The notes under the pieces were generated by a model. The model searched no databases, was not told the DNA's origin, and saw only the letters and a list, made by a program, of their open reading frames with translations. Positions 1 to 6,883 of a DNA stretch of 64,000 bases are shown in pieces. The DNA is from JANXVR01 sp034667405. GTDB taxonomy: Bacteria; Actinomycetota; UBA4738; HRBIN12. How positions within the stretch are numbered: the first letter of the stretch is position 1; every line of letters starts with the position of its first letter. The stretch spans positions 56,270 to 120,269 of the forward strand of contig JAXDJX010000014.1 in the NCBI GenBank assembly GCA_034667405.1, in the 5' to 3' direction. The position numbers and the translations under genes were made by a program.

Positions 1-341
1 GTCGCGAGATCGAACATGTAGAGGTTGGATGCTCGGTTCTCGACCTCCTGGTAGATCGACTCCGTGGTGTTGCCCGTGATCCCGGCCGAGTATCCGGCCG
101 TGTTCGAGCGGTTCATCTTCACAGGCGTGCTCAGAGGAAGGGTCGAGCTATAGGCGTCATAGTGGTTCGGCTTCGCAGTCGAGTTCTGGTTCCACGTCAG
201 GTAGCTGTCATTGGCTGCAGGGTTCAGCTGGTCGATCTTCGACCCGCCGAGCACCTTGGTCGGGGTCAGGTTTGCCCATGCCTCGAGGCTGGACACGAGA
301 ACGAGGAACGAGACGATGGAAGCCGCTGCCAGACGCTTCAT
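1..341 (-). CDS. Secreted protein, C-terminus beyond left edge (partial)
   Basis: The frame is open from an ATG at 341 to the window edge, giving 113 residues with no stop. Residues 1-24 form a Sec signal peptide: basic MKR, a hydrophobic stretch, and a likely cleavage site after A-W-A. The mature part is rich in Asn, Ser, Thr and Tyr. It begins with a segment like one blade of a TolB/WD40-type extracellular beta-propeller (T-W-N-Q-N, then N-L-Y-M-F-D-L near the cut). That resemblance is weak and from memory. A GGAGAGGACC stretch precedes the ATG. It is transcribed divergently from the SnoaL-like gene at 468, leaving 126 bases for promoters. The catalytic or binding role is unknown. Confidence 0.7.
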   Translation of the reverse strand, partial: MKRLAAASIVSFLVLVSSLEAWANLTPTKVLGGSKIDQLNPAANDSYLTWNQNSTAKPNHYDAYSSTLPLSTPVKMNRSNTAGYSAGITGNTTESIYQEVENRASNLYMFDLA

Positions 342-467
342 GGGAGGTCCTCTCCGGGTTGGCGGATCGTCGGATTATCGGCTTCCATGAGACCGCAAGG
401 CGGGCACCCCTTGCCCTTTGAAGCGCGGTGGATGTAGCGTCGATGAATCGCACCCGAAGGGGGAGGG

Positions 468-890
468 ATGGATAACGTTGCGGTCATCCGTAGGGTCGAG
501 GAGGCGTGGAAGGCGCACGACCTGGACACCCTGAACGATCTGTTCGCGCCGGATTTCCAGGCGCACACGCCCGGCTCCGACTCGCTGCCGCCCGGTGTCG
601 AGGGCGCGAAGATGGCGCACCAGAGTTCGATGCAGGCGTTCCCGGACCGTCAGAACCAGATCCACGACATCTTCGGCGAAGGTGAGTTCGTGGTCTCGCA
701 TGTGTCGATGAGCGGCACGAACAAAGGCGGTCTTCCGTGGTTCGGCATCCCCGCGAACCAAGCGAAGATCAACGATGTGAACTGGATCACGATCTTCCGT
801 CTGGAGGACGGCAAGGTGAAGGAGTCGTGGGCGACCATGGAGGTGCCGAAGCTGATGTCGCAGCTCGGCGCGATGCCGGGAGGGATGTGA
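468..890 (+). CDS. SnoaL-like / NTF2-fold ester cyclase family protein
   Basis: A 140-residue protein of the SnoaL-like polyketide-cyclase/NTF2 family. It has an N-terminal helix pair (V-E-E-A-W-K-A-H-D-L-D), a D-F-Q-A-H-T-P segment, the G-x-x-G-A-K loop, then alternating strands ending in W-I-T-I-F-R-L-E-D-G-K-V-K-E-S-W. Family members bind small hydrophobic ligands or act as cyclases, hydrolases or isomerases in a cone-shaped pocket, so no substrate can be named. The ATG follows AAGGGGGAGGG directly. It ends one base before a second gene of the same family at 892, so the two are cotranscribed and may be a divergent duplication or a heteromeric pair. Confidence 0.85.
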   Translation: MDNVAVIRRVEEAWKAHDLDTLNDLFAPDFQAHTPGSDSLPPGVEGAKMAHQSSMQAFPDRQNQIHDIFGEGEFVVSHVSMSGTNKGGLPWFGIPANQAKINDVNWITIFRLEDGKVKESWATMEVPKLMSQLGAMPGGM

Positions 891-891
891 C

Positions 892-1344
892 ATGACCACA
901 CCCGAAGAGAACAAGCGCCTCGCTCTCGAGTTCAGCGAGAAGGTCTTCAACGAGCACGACGTGGGCTACCTGAAAGACTCGCTCTCCGAAGAGTTCAGAG
1001 ATCGGTCGCCCGCCCCCGGGATGGGCGACGACAAAGTGTCGTGCATCGCGTTCTTCGAGCAACTGTTCCAGAACATGCCCGACATCCACTGTGAGGTTCT
1101 CCATGCGGTCGCCTCCGGCAACAAGGTGGCGATCCACGGGATGTACACCGGCACCGACACCGGCGGGTTCATGCCGGGCATGGAGCCGACGAACAAGCGG
1201 GTGTCGATGGCATCCATCGATATCTCGGAGTTCGACCAGGATGGGAAACAGGTCGGACATTTCGGGATCCAGGACACGATGAGCGCGATGATGCAGCTCG
1301 GCTTGGTGCCGATGCCGGAGGGCGCCGAGCAGCACGACCACTGA
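892..1344 (+). CDS. SnoaL-like / NTF2-fold protein, second of a pair
   Basis: A 150-residue SnoaL-like protein. It keeps the family layout: N-terminal helix with F-N-E-H-D-V, an E-E-F-R-D-R-S-P loop, an F-F-E-Q-L-F-Q-N-M-P-D-I-H segment and the late strand I-D-I-S-E-F-D-Q-D-G-K. The start lies one base after the upstream stop and the GGGAGGG site is inside the upstream gene, so the pair is translationally close. The C-terminus is Met-rich and ends with H-D-H. A strong hairpin terminator follows. Function is unknown beyond the fold. Confidence 0.85.
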   Translation: MTTPEENKRLALEFSEKVFNEHDVGYLKDSLSEEFRDRSPAPGMGDDKVSCIAFFEQLFQNMPDIHCEVLHAVASGNKVAIHGMYTGTDTGGFMPGMEPTNKRVSMASIDISEFDQDGKQVGHFGIQDTMSAMMQLGLVPMPEGAEQHDH

Positions 1345-1355
1345 GGACCCCACGC

Positions 1356-1387
1356 AAGGAGCCCGGGCGGGTTCGCCCGGGCTCCTT
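1356..1387. terminator. Bidirectional hairpin terminator
   Basis: A perfect 13-bp stem (AAGGAGCCCGGGC, six-base loop, GCCCGGGCTCCTT) sits between the convergent SnoaL pair and the small secreted-protein genes. The tail is only moderately T-rich (CTTCGTGTTCGT). It is placed to stop both strands. Confidence 0.8.
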
Positions 1388-1413
1388 CGTGTTCGTGACC
1401 GGTTCGCGTGTGG

Positions 1414-1806
1414 CTAGGCGGCGAACTGCGCGGTGCCCTTGCAGACCTCGCCCGAGGCACTGTTCACGGCGCGACCAGTGATCGTGTCGGTGCCGGCGTT
1501 ATTGCCCGTGACCTGGCGGACGGTGAACGAACCGCTCGCACCCTGGGTCACCCGGTTGCCCTGGAAGAAGGTGTTCCCGTCGTGCGTCAGGCGAACGTGC
1601 CAGGTCTGGCCGACGTGGTTCGAATCGACCTCGAACTCCACTTCGATGCGGCCGTTCTCGGGGCTGAGCTTCAACTTCCAGTCGCTCGAGCCACTGCATG
1701 CTCCGCGCTTGATGACGTCTCCGTCCTTGGCCATCGCGGCCGGCGCGACGCCGAGAAGACCGACGATCGCGGCGACGGCGATAGTGCTCTTGAGTCCCTT
1801 TCGCAT
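1414..1806 (-). CDS. Small secreted protein, paralogue of the gene at 1926-2315
   Basis: A 130-residue exported protein. The chosen ATG is preceded by AAGGAG at good spacing and opens directly into a signal peptide (MRKGLKS, hydrophobic core, cleavage near A-M-A). The mature domain has R-G-A-C-S-G-S-S-D-W, a strand-rich middle with G-Q-T-W-H-V, and a second Cys near the end in G-E-V-C-K-G; the two Cys probably form one disulfide. The upstream neighbour has the same framework: R-G-x-C-S-G-x-S-D-W, G-Q-x-W-H, V-R-x-x-T, N-x-x-G-x-D-x-I and G-E-x-C-x-G. It is probably a compact beta-sandwich. No function is recognised. Confidence 0.8.
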   Translation of the reverse strand: MRKGLKSTIAVAAIVGLLGVAPAAMAKDGDVIKRGACSGSSDWKLKLSPENGRIEVEFEVDSNHVGQTWHVRLTHDGNTFFQGNRVTQGASGSFTVRQVTGNNAGTDTITGRAVNSASGEVCKGTAQFAA

Positions 1807-1925
1807 CCCCTGCTCCTTCTGCTCGGTGGCCCGGTTGGTCCGAACCGCTCCCGAGGCAGACACTCGCAGTGGCTCGGTCGGGTTCACAACGGGACGTTGG
1901 TCTCGCGACCTCGAGGCCCTGCGGC

Positions 1926-2315
1926 CTAGAGCGTTGCCTTGCCGCCGCAGGTCTCGCCGGTGACCAGGTTGTTCCCGGCTGCCTTGATCGCATCCGGGCC
2001 AACGCGGTTGGTGGTGTGCGTGCGGACCTCGAGGTACCCGCCCAAGGACGACGTGCGCGTTCCCGAGAAGATGCCGGTGCCGTTGTCGCTCATGAAGATG
2101 TGCCAATCCTGGCCGGACGCACCGCCGTCGATCCGGTATCGCACCCGCAGGCGGCCGCCGTCTTCCTTCTGAACGTCGAGCCTCCAGTCGCTCCGCCCGC
2201 TGCACGAACCGCGGCGGCTGACCCCGCCGCCCGACGCCAGGGCTGCCGAGGGGACCGCCAGGGCCGCGGCGAGGATGACAGCGACGGCGAGCCGGAGGAT
2301 CCGGACACATGACAT
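1926..2315 (-). CDS. Small secreted protein, paralogue of the gene at 1414-1806
   Basis: A 129-residue exported protein with a long Ala/Val-rich signal peptide (cleavage near A-L-A-S). The mature domain carries R-G-S-C-S-G-R-S-D-W near its start, G-Q-D-W-H-I-F in the middle and G-E-T-C-G-G near the end. These match the downstream paralogue position by position, including both Cys residues. The 119-base spacer between the two genes is long enough for a separate promoter but shows no clear -35/-10. The pair is a tandem duplication followed by substantial divergence. Function unknown. Confidence 0.78.
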   Translation of the reverse strand: MSCVRILRLAVAVILAAALAVPSAALASGGGVSRRGSCSGRSDWRLDVQKEDGGRLRVRYRIDGGASGQDWHIFMSDNGTGIFSGTRTSSLGGYLEVRTHTTNRVGPDAIKAAGNNLVTGETCGGKATL

Positions 2316-2391
2316 GTATCCCAGGATGACCCCTGCCGGGTCGCGCTTCCAACGGGACCTTGGTCTCGAGACCCGGGGAGCAACGGCGGGT

Positions 2392-3021
2392 TCAGTCGGG
2401 GGCGAGCAGCCCGTTCCGCTCTGCCCAAAGGGCCGCCTGCGTTCGATCCGCCACGCCGATCGACTGGAAGACCCGGGTGAGATGCCCTTTCACCGTCTTC
2501 TCGCTGATCCCGAGCTTGCGGGCGATCTGCTTGTTCGCCAGCCCGCTCGCGGCCAGGACCAGCACCTGGCGTTCCCGGTCGGAGAGGTCGCCGGCCGGGG
2601 GAGCGGTGGTTCGCGCAGCGATCACCTCCGCGGCAGCCTTCGGCGCCAACGGGCTCTCACCCCGTGCGGCAGCCAGGATCCCGCGGTGGAGTTCGTCGGG
2701 GTCGGCGTCCTTCAACAGGTAGCCGATCGCCCCGGCCTCCAGGGCTTGCATGATGCGGTCGCGATCCGAGAACGAGGTGAACAGGACCACGCGCGTCTCG
2801 GGTGCTTGTGACCGGATCCGTCGCGTCGCCTCGATGCCGTCCATCTCCGGCATCTCCAGGTCAAGGAGCGCGACGTTCGGTGTGAGGGACACGCAGAGCC
2901 GGAGAGCGTCCTCGCCGTTCACACCGGTTCCGACGAGTTGGACATCGTCGAACGTGTCGATGAGTTGCTCCAACCCTGTTCGCACCACCTTGTGGTCGTC
3001 GGCGATCACCAGGCTGATCAT
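2392..3021 (-). CDS. NarL/FixJ-family response regulator
   Basis: A 209-residue two-component response regulator. The receiver domain (about 1-120) has the acidic pair D8-D9, the phospho-acceptor Asp at about 54 in L-L-D-L-E-M-P, the Thr/Ser of L-F-T-S-F and the Lys of L-L-K-D-A. A LuxR-type helix-turn-helix occupies about 143-205 (L-S-D-R-E-R-Q-V-L, then N-K-Q-I-A-R-K-L-G-I-S-E-K-T-V-K). Its ATG overlaps the stop of the kinase gene by four bases (ATGA), so the two are translationally coupled and presumably cognate. The operon does not reveal targets. The nearest candidates are the flanking oxidoreductases and small secreted proteins. Confidence 0.95.
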   Translation of the reverse strand: MISLVIADDHKVVRTGLEQLIDTFDDVQLVGTGVNGEDALRLCVSLTPNVALLDLEMPEMDGIEATRRIRSQAPETRVVLFTSFSDRDRIMQALEAGAIGYLLKDADPDELHRGILAAARGESPLAPKAAAEVIAARTTAPPAGDLSDRERQVLVLAASGLANKQIARKLGISEKTVKGHLTRVFQSIGVADRTQAALWAERNGLLAPD

Positions 3022-4322
3022 GCGGATGGAACCTTCACGCGAATGGTCGTGCCGTGGTCCGGGGCAGAGGTGATGTCGACGGTGGCGCCGGCGTCGCGGG
3101 CGAGGTCCGCGAGCAGCCGCAGGCCCAGATGTCCTTCCGACCGGGCGGCTTCGGCCTGTGGAGGTGAGAACCCCCGGCCGTCGTCGACGATCTCAAGCGT
3201 CGCCGAGTCGTTCTCACGAGCAAGCCGAACCCGGACGTTGGTCGCCTCGGCGTGTGCGGTGACGTTGCGGACAGCCTCTTGCGCGGCGCGGAAAAGCAGC
3301 GACTCCACCTGCGGCGGAAGGTTGAGTGCCTGGTCGATATCCAGGTCGACCGCGATGCCGTAGCCGGCCAGCGGCGCGGTGAGATCCGCGAGGGCAGCGG
3401 AGATGCCGGCGCGTTCGAGCGTTGGCGGATAGATCCCCATCAACGACGAGCGTAACGAACGCATCCCCAGACGCGTCCGTTCGCCGGCGTCGCGGAGTGC
3501 CGCCGACGCCTCGGGGTCGTCGGCCTCCAATCGGTCCGCAGCTGCGGCCAGGGACATCGATACCCCGGCCAGCTGCTGGACCGGCCCGTCGTGCAGATCG
3601 CCCGCGATCCTTCGGCGTTCAAGGTCCGACGCGTCGATCGCCCGCTGCAGGAGGCGTTCGCGCTCGCGCTGACCTTCGCGGACTCGCCCGGCCAGCCGGG
3701 AGGCCAGCGGGATCTGCAGCAGGGCGAGCGCGATCAAGGCGATCGCCAGCACCGGGAGGAACGCCCGCCAGAGCTGCTGCGCGCTGGTCGAGACCGAGTC
3801 ATAGAGAAGGTATGCCTCGAACAGGACCGGCTGCCCGCCCTTCGTATCCAGGGGCAGGTAGACCTCCAGGAGTTGGCCGAAGCCGCGTTCGAACCGGTTC
3901 TCCGGTTCGCTCAGATCGCTGACGTCTGCATCGACGACGTCGGTGCGCAGCGCGTACAGCTCGTCTGCACCCAGGGTGAAGCGCTCGCCGATCAGGTCCG
4001 GCTCATCGGAATAGAGGATCGTGCCGTCCGGCGCCCAGATCTTGACGCGCACGATCGGGTCGCGGATCACGTCCGTGAGGACCAACTCGTCGAGCGCACC
4101 GAGGCTCGCCGCGTCGCCATTGAGGATCCCGTCCTTCAACCTCGGTTGCACCACCGCTCGGGCCGCCACGCTGGTGATGTCCTTGGCCTGCCGTATCGCC
4201 TCGGCCTGTCCCACCCGCTGCATGACCACGACGCCCACCACGCCGACCAGCACCAGGACGATCGTGCCCGAGAGGGCGAACGTCAGCACGGCCTTCGTGA
4301 CCGACATGGGTTTCCTGTTCAC
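3018..4322 (-). CDS. Membrane sensor histidine kinase (HisKA_3 / NarX-LiaS type)
   Basis: A 434-residue sensor kinase. TM1 is at about 10-33 and TM2 at about 186-206, enclosing an extracytoplasmic sensor of about 150 residues. The dimerisation helix carries the phospho-His in G-D-L-H-D-G-P-V-Q-Q-L. The HATPase domain has an N box (E-A-V-R-N), G1 (D-D-G-R-G-F) and G2 (G-H-L-G-L-R). The listed start is a GTG with GGAGATCCC upstream; an in-frame ATG at 4307 with AGGAAACCC is an alternative. It is coupled to the response regulator by an ATGA overlap. The extracellular sensor is not recognised, so the signal is unknown. Confidence 0.93.
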   Translation of the reverse strand: MNRKPMSVTKAVLTFALSGTIVLVLVGVVGVVVMQRVGQAEAIRQAKDITSVAARAVVQPRLKDGILNGDAASLGALDELVLTDVIRDPIVRVKIWAPDGTILYSDEPDLIGERFTLGADELYALRTDVVDADVSDLSEPENRFERGFGQLLEVYLPLDTKGGQPVLFEAYLLYDSVSTSAQQLWRAFLPVLAIALIALALLQIPLASRLAGRVREGQRERERLLQRAIDASDLERRRIAGDLHDGPVQQLAGVSMSLAAAADRLEADDPEASAALRDAGERTRLGMRSLRSSLMGIYPPTLERAGISAALADLTAPLAGYGIAVDLDIDQALNLPPQVESLLFRAAQEAVRNVTAHAEATNVRVRLARENDSATLEIVDDGRGFSPPQAEAARSEGHLGLRLLADLARDAGATVDITSAPDHGTTIRVKVPSA

Positions 4323-4335
4323 GGGATCTCCGGAT

Positions 4336-4352
4336 GGAGCGGGGACCGCTCC
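4336..4352. terminator. Short intergenic hairpin (weak terminator candidate)
   Basis: A 6-bp stem GGAGCG/CGCTCC with a five-base loop lies in the 62-base gap after the oxidoreductase at 4385-6799 and before the kinase start. There is no T tract, so it may be only a stability element. Confidence 0.3.
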
Positions 4353-4384
4353 GTTCCCGGGAGCCTACCCAGCGTGGAGGTTCC

Positions 4385-6799
4385 TTACGTGCGGAGGTTG
4401 GCGCCCTTCGGGTCGTAGGGGATCTCCGGGAGGATCCGAGCGGTCCGCGGTTCGCCGACCACGAAGACCGTCACCTCGGCGTTCTGATCGACCACGTCAC
4501 GGTCCAGGAAGGCGAGCGCCAGGCTCTTGCCCACGTGATGTCCGTAGGCGCCGGATGTGACGAATCCCACGCGGCGTTCCCCGATCCAGATGCCGTCGTC
4601 ACGCGCGGCGTCGGCGTCGGTCGCATCGACTTCCAGGAGGACCAAGAGCTGGCCCGGCGGCTGCGTCAGTTCCTGCCGGGCAGCTTCCGCCCCGATGAAA
4701 TCACCCTTGTCGAACGCCACGAACCGGTCGAGTCCTGCCATCCCCGGCGTGTAGGCCTGCGTGAACTCGGCCGACCAGATCCCGTACGCCTTCTCCAGCC
4801 GCAGGCTATCGATGGCCCGGTCGCCGATCAGCCGCAGTCCGATCGGGCCGCCGGCCTCCAGCAACTCCCGCAGCAGCGCGCGATGCTGGATGGTCGGGAC
4901 CACGATCTCGTAGCCGAGTTCGCCGGTCAATGAGATCCGTCCGACCACCGCCTGCGCGTTCCCGACATCCATCCGTCGAACCGTGAGGAACCTGAATGCT
5001 TCGTCCGACACATCGTCGTGCGCGAGCCGTTCCAGGATGGCGCGCGACTGCGGGCCTGACACGGAGAACCCCATGAAATCGTCGGTGATGTTACGCAGCT
5101 CGACGCCGTTCGCCGGCATCTGGTGGCGGAACCATCGCTGATGCCACTCCTGCAGGTAGTACGAACCGGTCAGCCAGAACTCCTCGGGGCCCAGACGGGA
5201 GACGGAGAGGTCGCCCATGAGCTTGCCCGCGTGGTTGAGCATCGGTGCCAACCGGATCTGTCCGACCTCGGGGATGCGAGAGGACACCAGCCGATCGAGC
5301 CACGCCTCCGCCTCCGGGCCACTCACCCGGTAGCGGGCGTACTGCGCGATCTCATATGCGCCCGCCGCGGACCTGACGGCTGCGACCTCTTCCCCCACGA
5401 TGGGTTCGGCGTTCGAACGCCCCAGGGTGTCGTTCTCGAGGAAGTCGGGTGAGGGGGCGAAGTAGAGCGGCACCTCCAGGCCCCAGTTCACGGTGAACTG
5501 TGCACCCGCGGCCAGGAAGTCGTCGTAACACGGGGTGGTCTTCAGCGGCCGGCCCGCCGGGAGTTCTTCGTTCGGATAGGCCATGAGGAAGCGGCGGGCG
5601 TAGAACTGTCCAGTCATGGCCCGGAGGTAGCGGTCGTTGGTGGCGTAAGGCCCGAAGCGCGCGACGTCCATGCCGAAGATGTCCTCGCCGGGGTCGCCGT
5701 CGACGATCCAGTTCGCGAGGGCGAGTCCAATGCCGGCGCATTGGGAGAACCCGGCCATGACACCGCACGCGGCCCAGTAGTTCGGGACGCCGTCGACCGG
5801 TCCGACCAACGGGTTCCCGTCCGGGGTGAACGTGAACGCGCCGTTCACCCATCGCTTGATCCCCACGTCCTGCAGCGCGGGGAACCGTTCGAAGCCGATG
5901 GTCAGTTCGGGGCCGATCCGGTCGAGCTCCTCGGGAAACAGGGTGCGGCCGAAGTCCCAGTCGGCGCCCTCGACCATCCAGTGGCGCGGGTTCTGTTCGT
6001 ACACGCCCATGAGGACGCCGTTTCCTTCGCGCTGGAGATAGGTGAACCCTTCGAGGTCGGTGACCGCGACCATGAGGCCGTCGATCGCGGCGACCTCCGG
6101 GATGTCGTCGGTGATGAGGTAGTGATGCGGCATCGGGACCACGGGGTGGTCGACGCCAACCATGCGGCCGACCTTCCGTGCCCACAGGCCGCCGGCGTTC
6201 ACGATGTGCTCGGCGGTGATGTTCCCCTGCTCGGTTTCGACGTTCCAGTCGCCGCCGGGTAGCCGCGTCAGCGAGAGCACGCGGTTGTGCTGGATCACCT
6301 CGGCGCCCCGCTTGCGTGCCGCACCCGCGTAGGCATACGTGGCGCCGTTCGGATCGAGGTCTCCTTCGAGCGGATCGAACAACGCGCCGTAGAGACCGGC
6401 GGGGTCGATGATCGGGACCATCTCCGCCGCCTCCTCGGGCGTCATCAGGTAGGCGTCGGTGTCCTGCGTGCGGAGCCACGCGAGCTGGGACTTCAGCCAC
6501 TGCCAGCGCTCGGGCGTACCGGCCAGTTCCATGCCGCCCGACATGCGCAGGCCCGTGCTCTGCCCGCTCTCAGCCTCGATCTGTGGGTAGAGCCCGATCG
6601 TGTACTTCTGGAGCGCGGCGATCCGCGTGTCGCTGTTCATCGCGTGGAATCCACCCGCGGCGTGCCACGACGAACCCGCCGTGAGTTCTTCTCGTTCAAG
6701 GAGGGCGACGTCCGTCAGCCCGCGCAGTGTCAGGTGGTAGAGGACGCTGCATCCAACGATGCCACCGCCGATGACGACGACCTGATACCGATCCTTCAC
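4385..6799 (-). CDS. FAD-dependent oxidoreductase fused to aminomethyltransferase (DMGDH/sarcosine dehydrogenase family)
   Basis: An 804-residue enzyme with the dimethylglycine/sarcosine dehydrogenase architecture. An N-terminal DAO Rossmann domain (V-V-V-I-G-G-G-I-V-G-C-S at about 7-18) is followed by S-S-W-H-A-A-G, whose His corresponds to the covalent-FAD residue of that family. Then come the FAD-oxidase central domain and a folate-binding GcvT domain with its C-terminal barrel (about 430-800). Family members demethylate N-methylated glycines and pass the one-carbon unit to tetrahydrofolate. The GTG start has AAGGTGG seven bases upstream. A paralogue with the same architecture lies immediately upstream on the same strand, 84 bases away. 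The exact N-methyl substrate cannot be read from sequence. Confidence 0.9.
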   Translation of the reverse strand: MKDRYQVVVIGGGIVGCSVLYHLTLRGLTDVALLEREELTAGSSWHAAGGFHAMNSDTRIAALQKYTIGLYPQIEAESGQSTGLRMSGGMELAGTPERWQWLKSQLAWLRTQDTDAYLMTPEEAAEMVPIIDPAGLYGALFDPLEGDLDPNGATYAYAGAARKRGAEVIQHNRVLSLTRLPGGDWNVETEQGNITAEHIVNAGGLWARKVGRMVGVDHPVVPMPHHYLITDDIPEVAAIDGLMVAVTDLEGFTYLQREGNGVLMGVYEQNPRHWMVEGADWDFGRTLFPEELDRIGPELTIGFERFPALQDVGIKRWVNGAFTFTPDGNPLVGPVDGVPNYWAACGVMAGFSQCAGIGLALANWIVDGDPGEDIFGMDVARFGPYATNDRYLRAMTGQFYARRFLMAYPNEELPAGRPLKTTPCYDDFLAAGAQFTVNWGLEVPLYFAPSPDFLENDTLGRSNAEPIVGEEVAAVRSAAGAYEIAQYARYRVSGPEAEAWLDRLVSSRIPEVGQIRLAPMLNHAGKLMGDLSVSRLGPEEFWLTGSYYLQEWHQRWFRHQMPANGVELRNITDDFMGFSVSGPQSRAILERLAHDDVSDEAFRFLTVRRMDVGNAQAVVGRISLTGELGYEIVVPTIQHRALLRELLEAGGPIGLRLIGDRAIDSLRLEKAYGIWSAEFTQAYTPGMAGLDRFVAFDKGDFIGAEAARQELTQPPGQLLVLLEVDATDADAARDDGIWIGERRVGFVTSGAYGHHVGKSLALAFLDRDVVDQNAEVTVFVVGEPRTARILPEIPYDPKGANLRT

Positions 6800-6883
6800 G
6801 CGTTGACCACCTTCGAACGGAGGAACGGAGTGTAGCCAGCGCTAAGAGGGCCGAGGTGACCTGCGGTCGCCTGCTTCCCCTGG

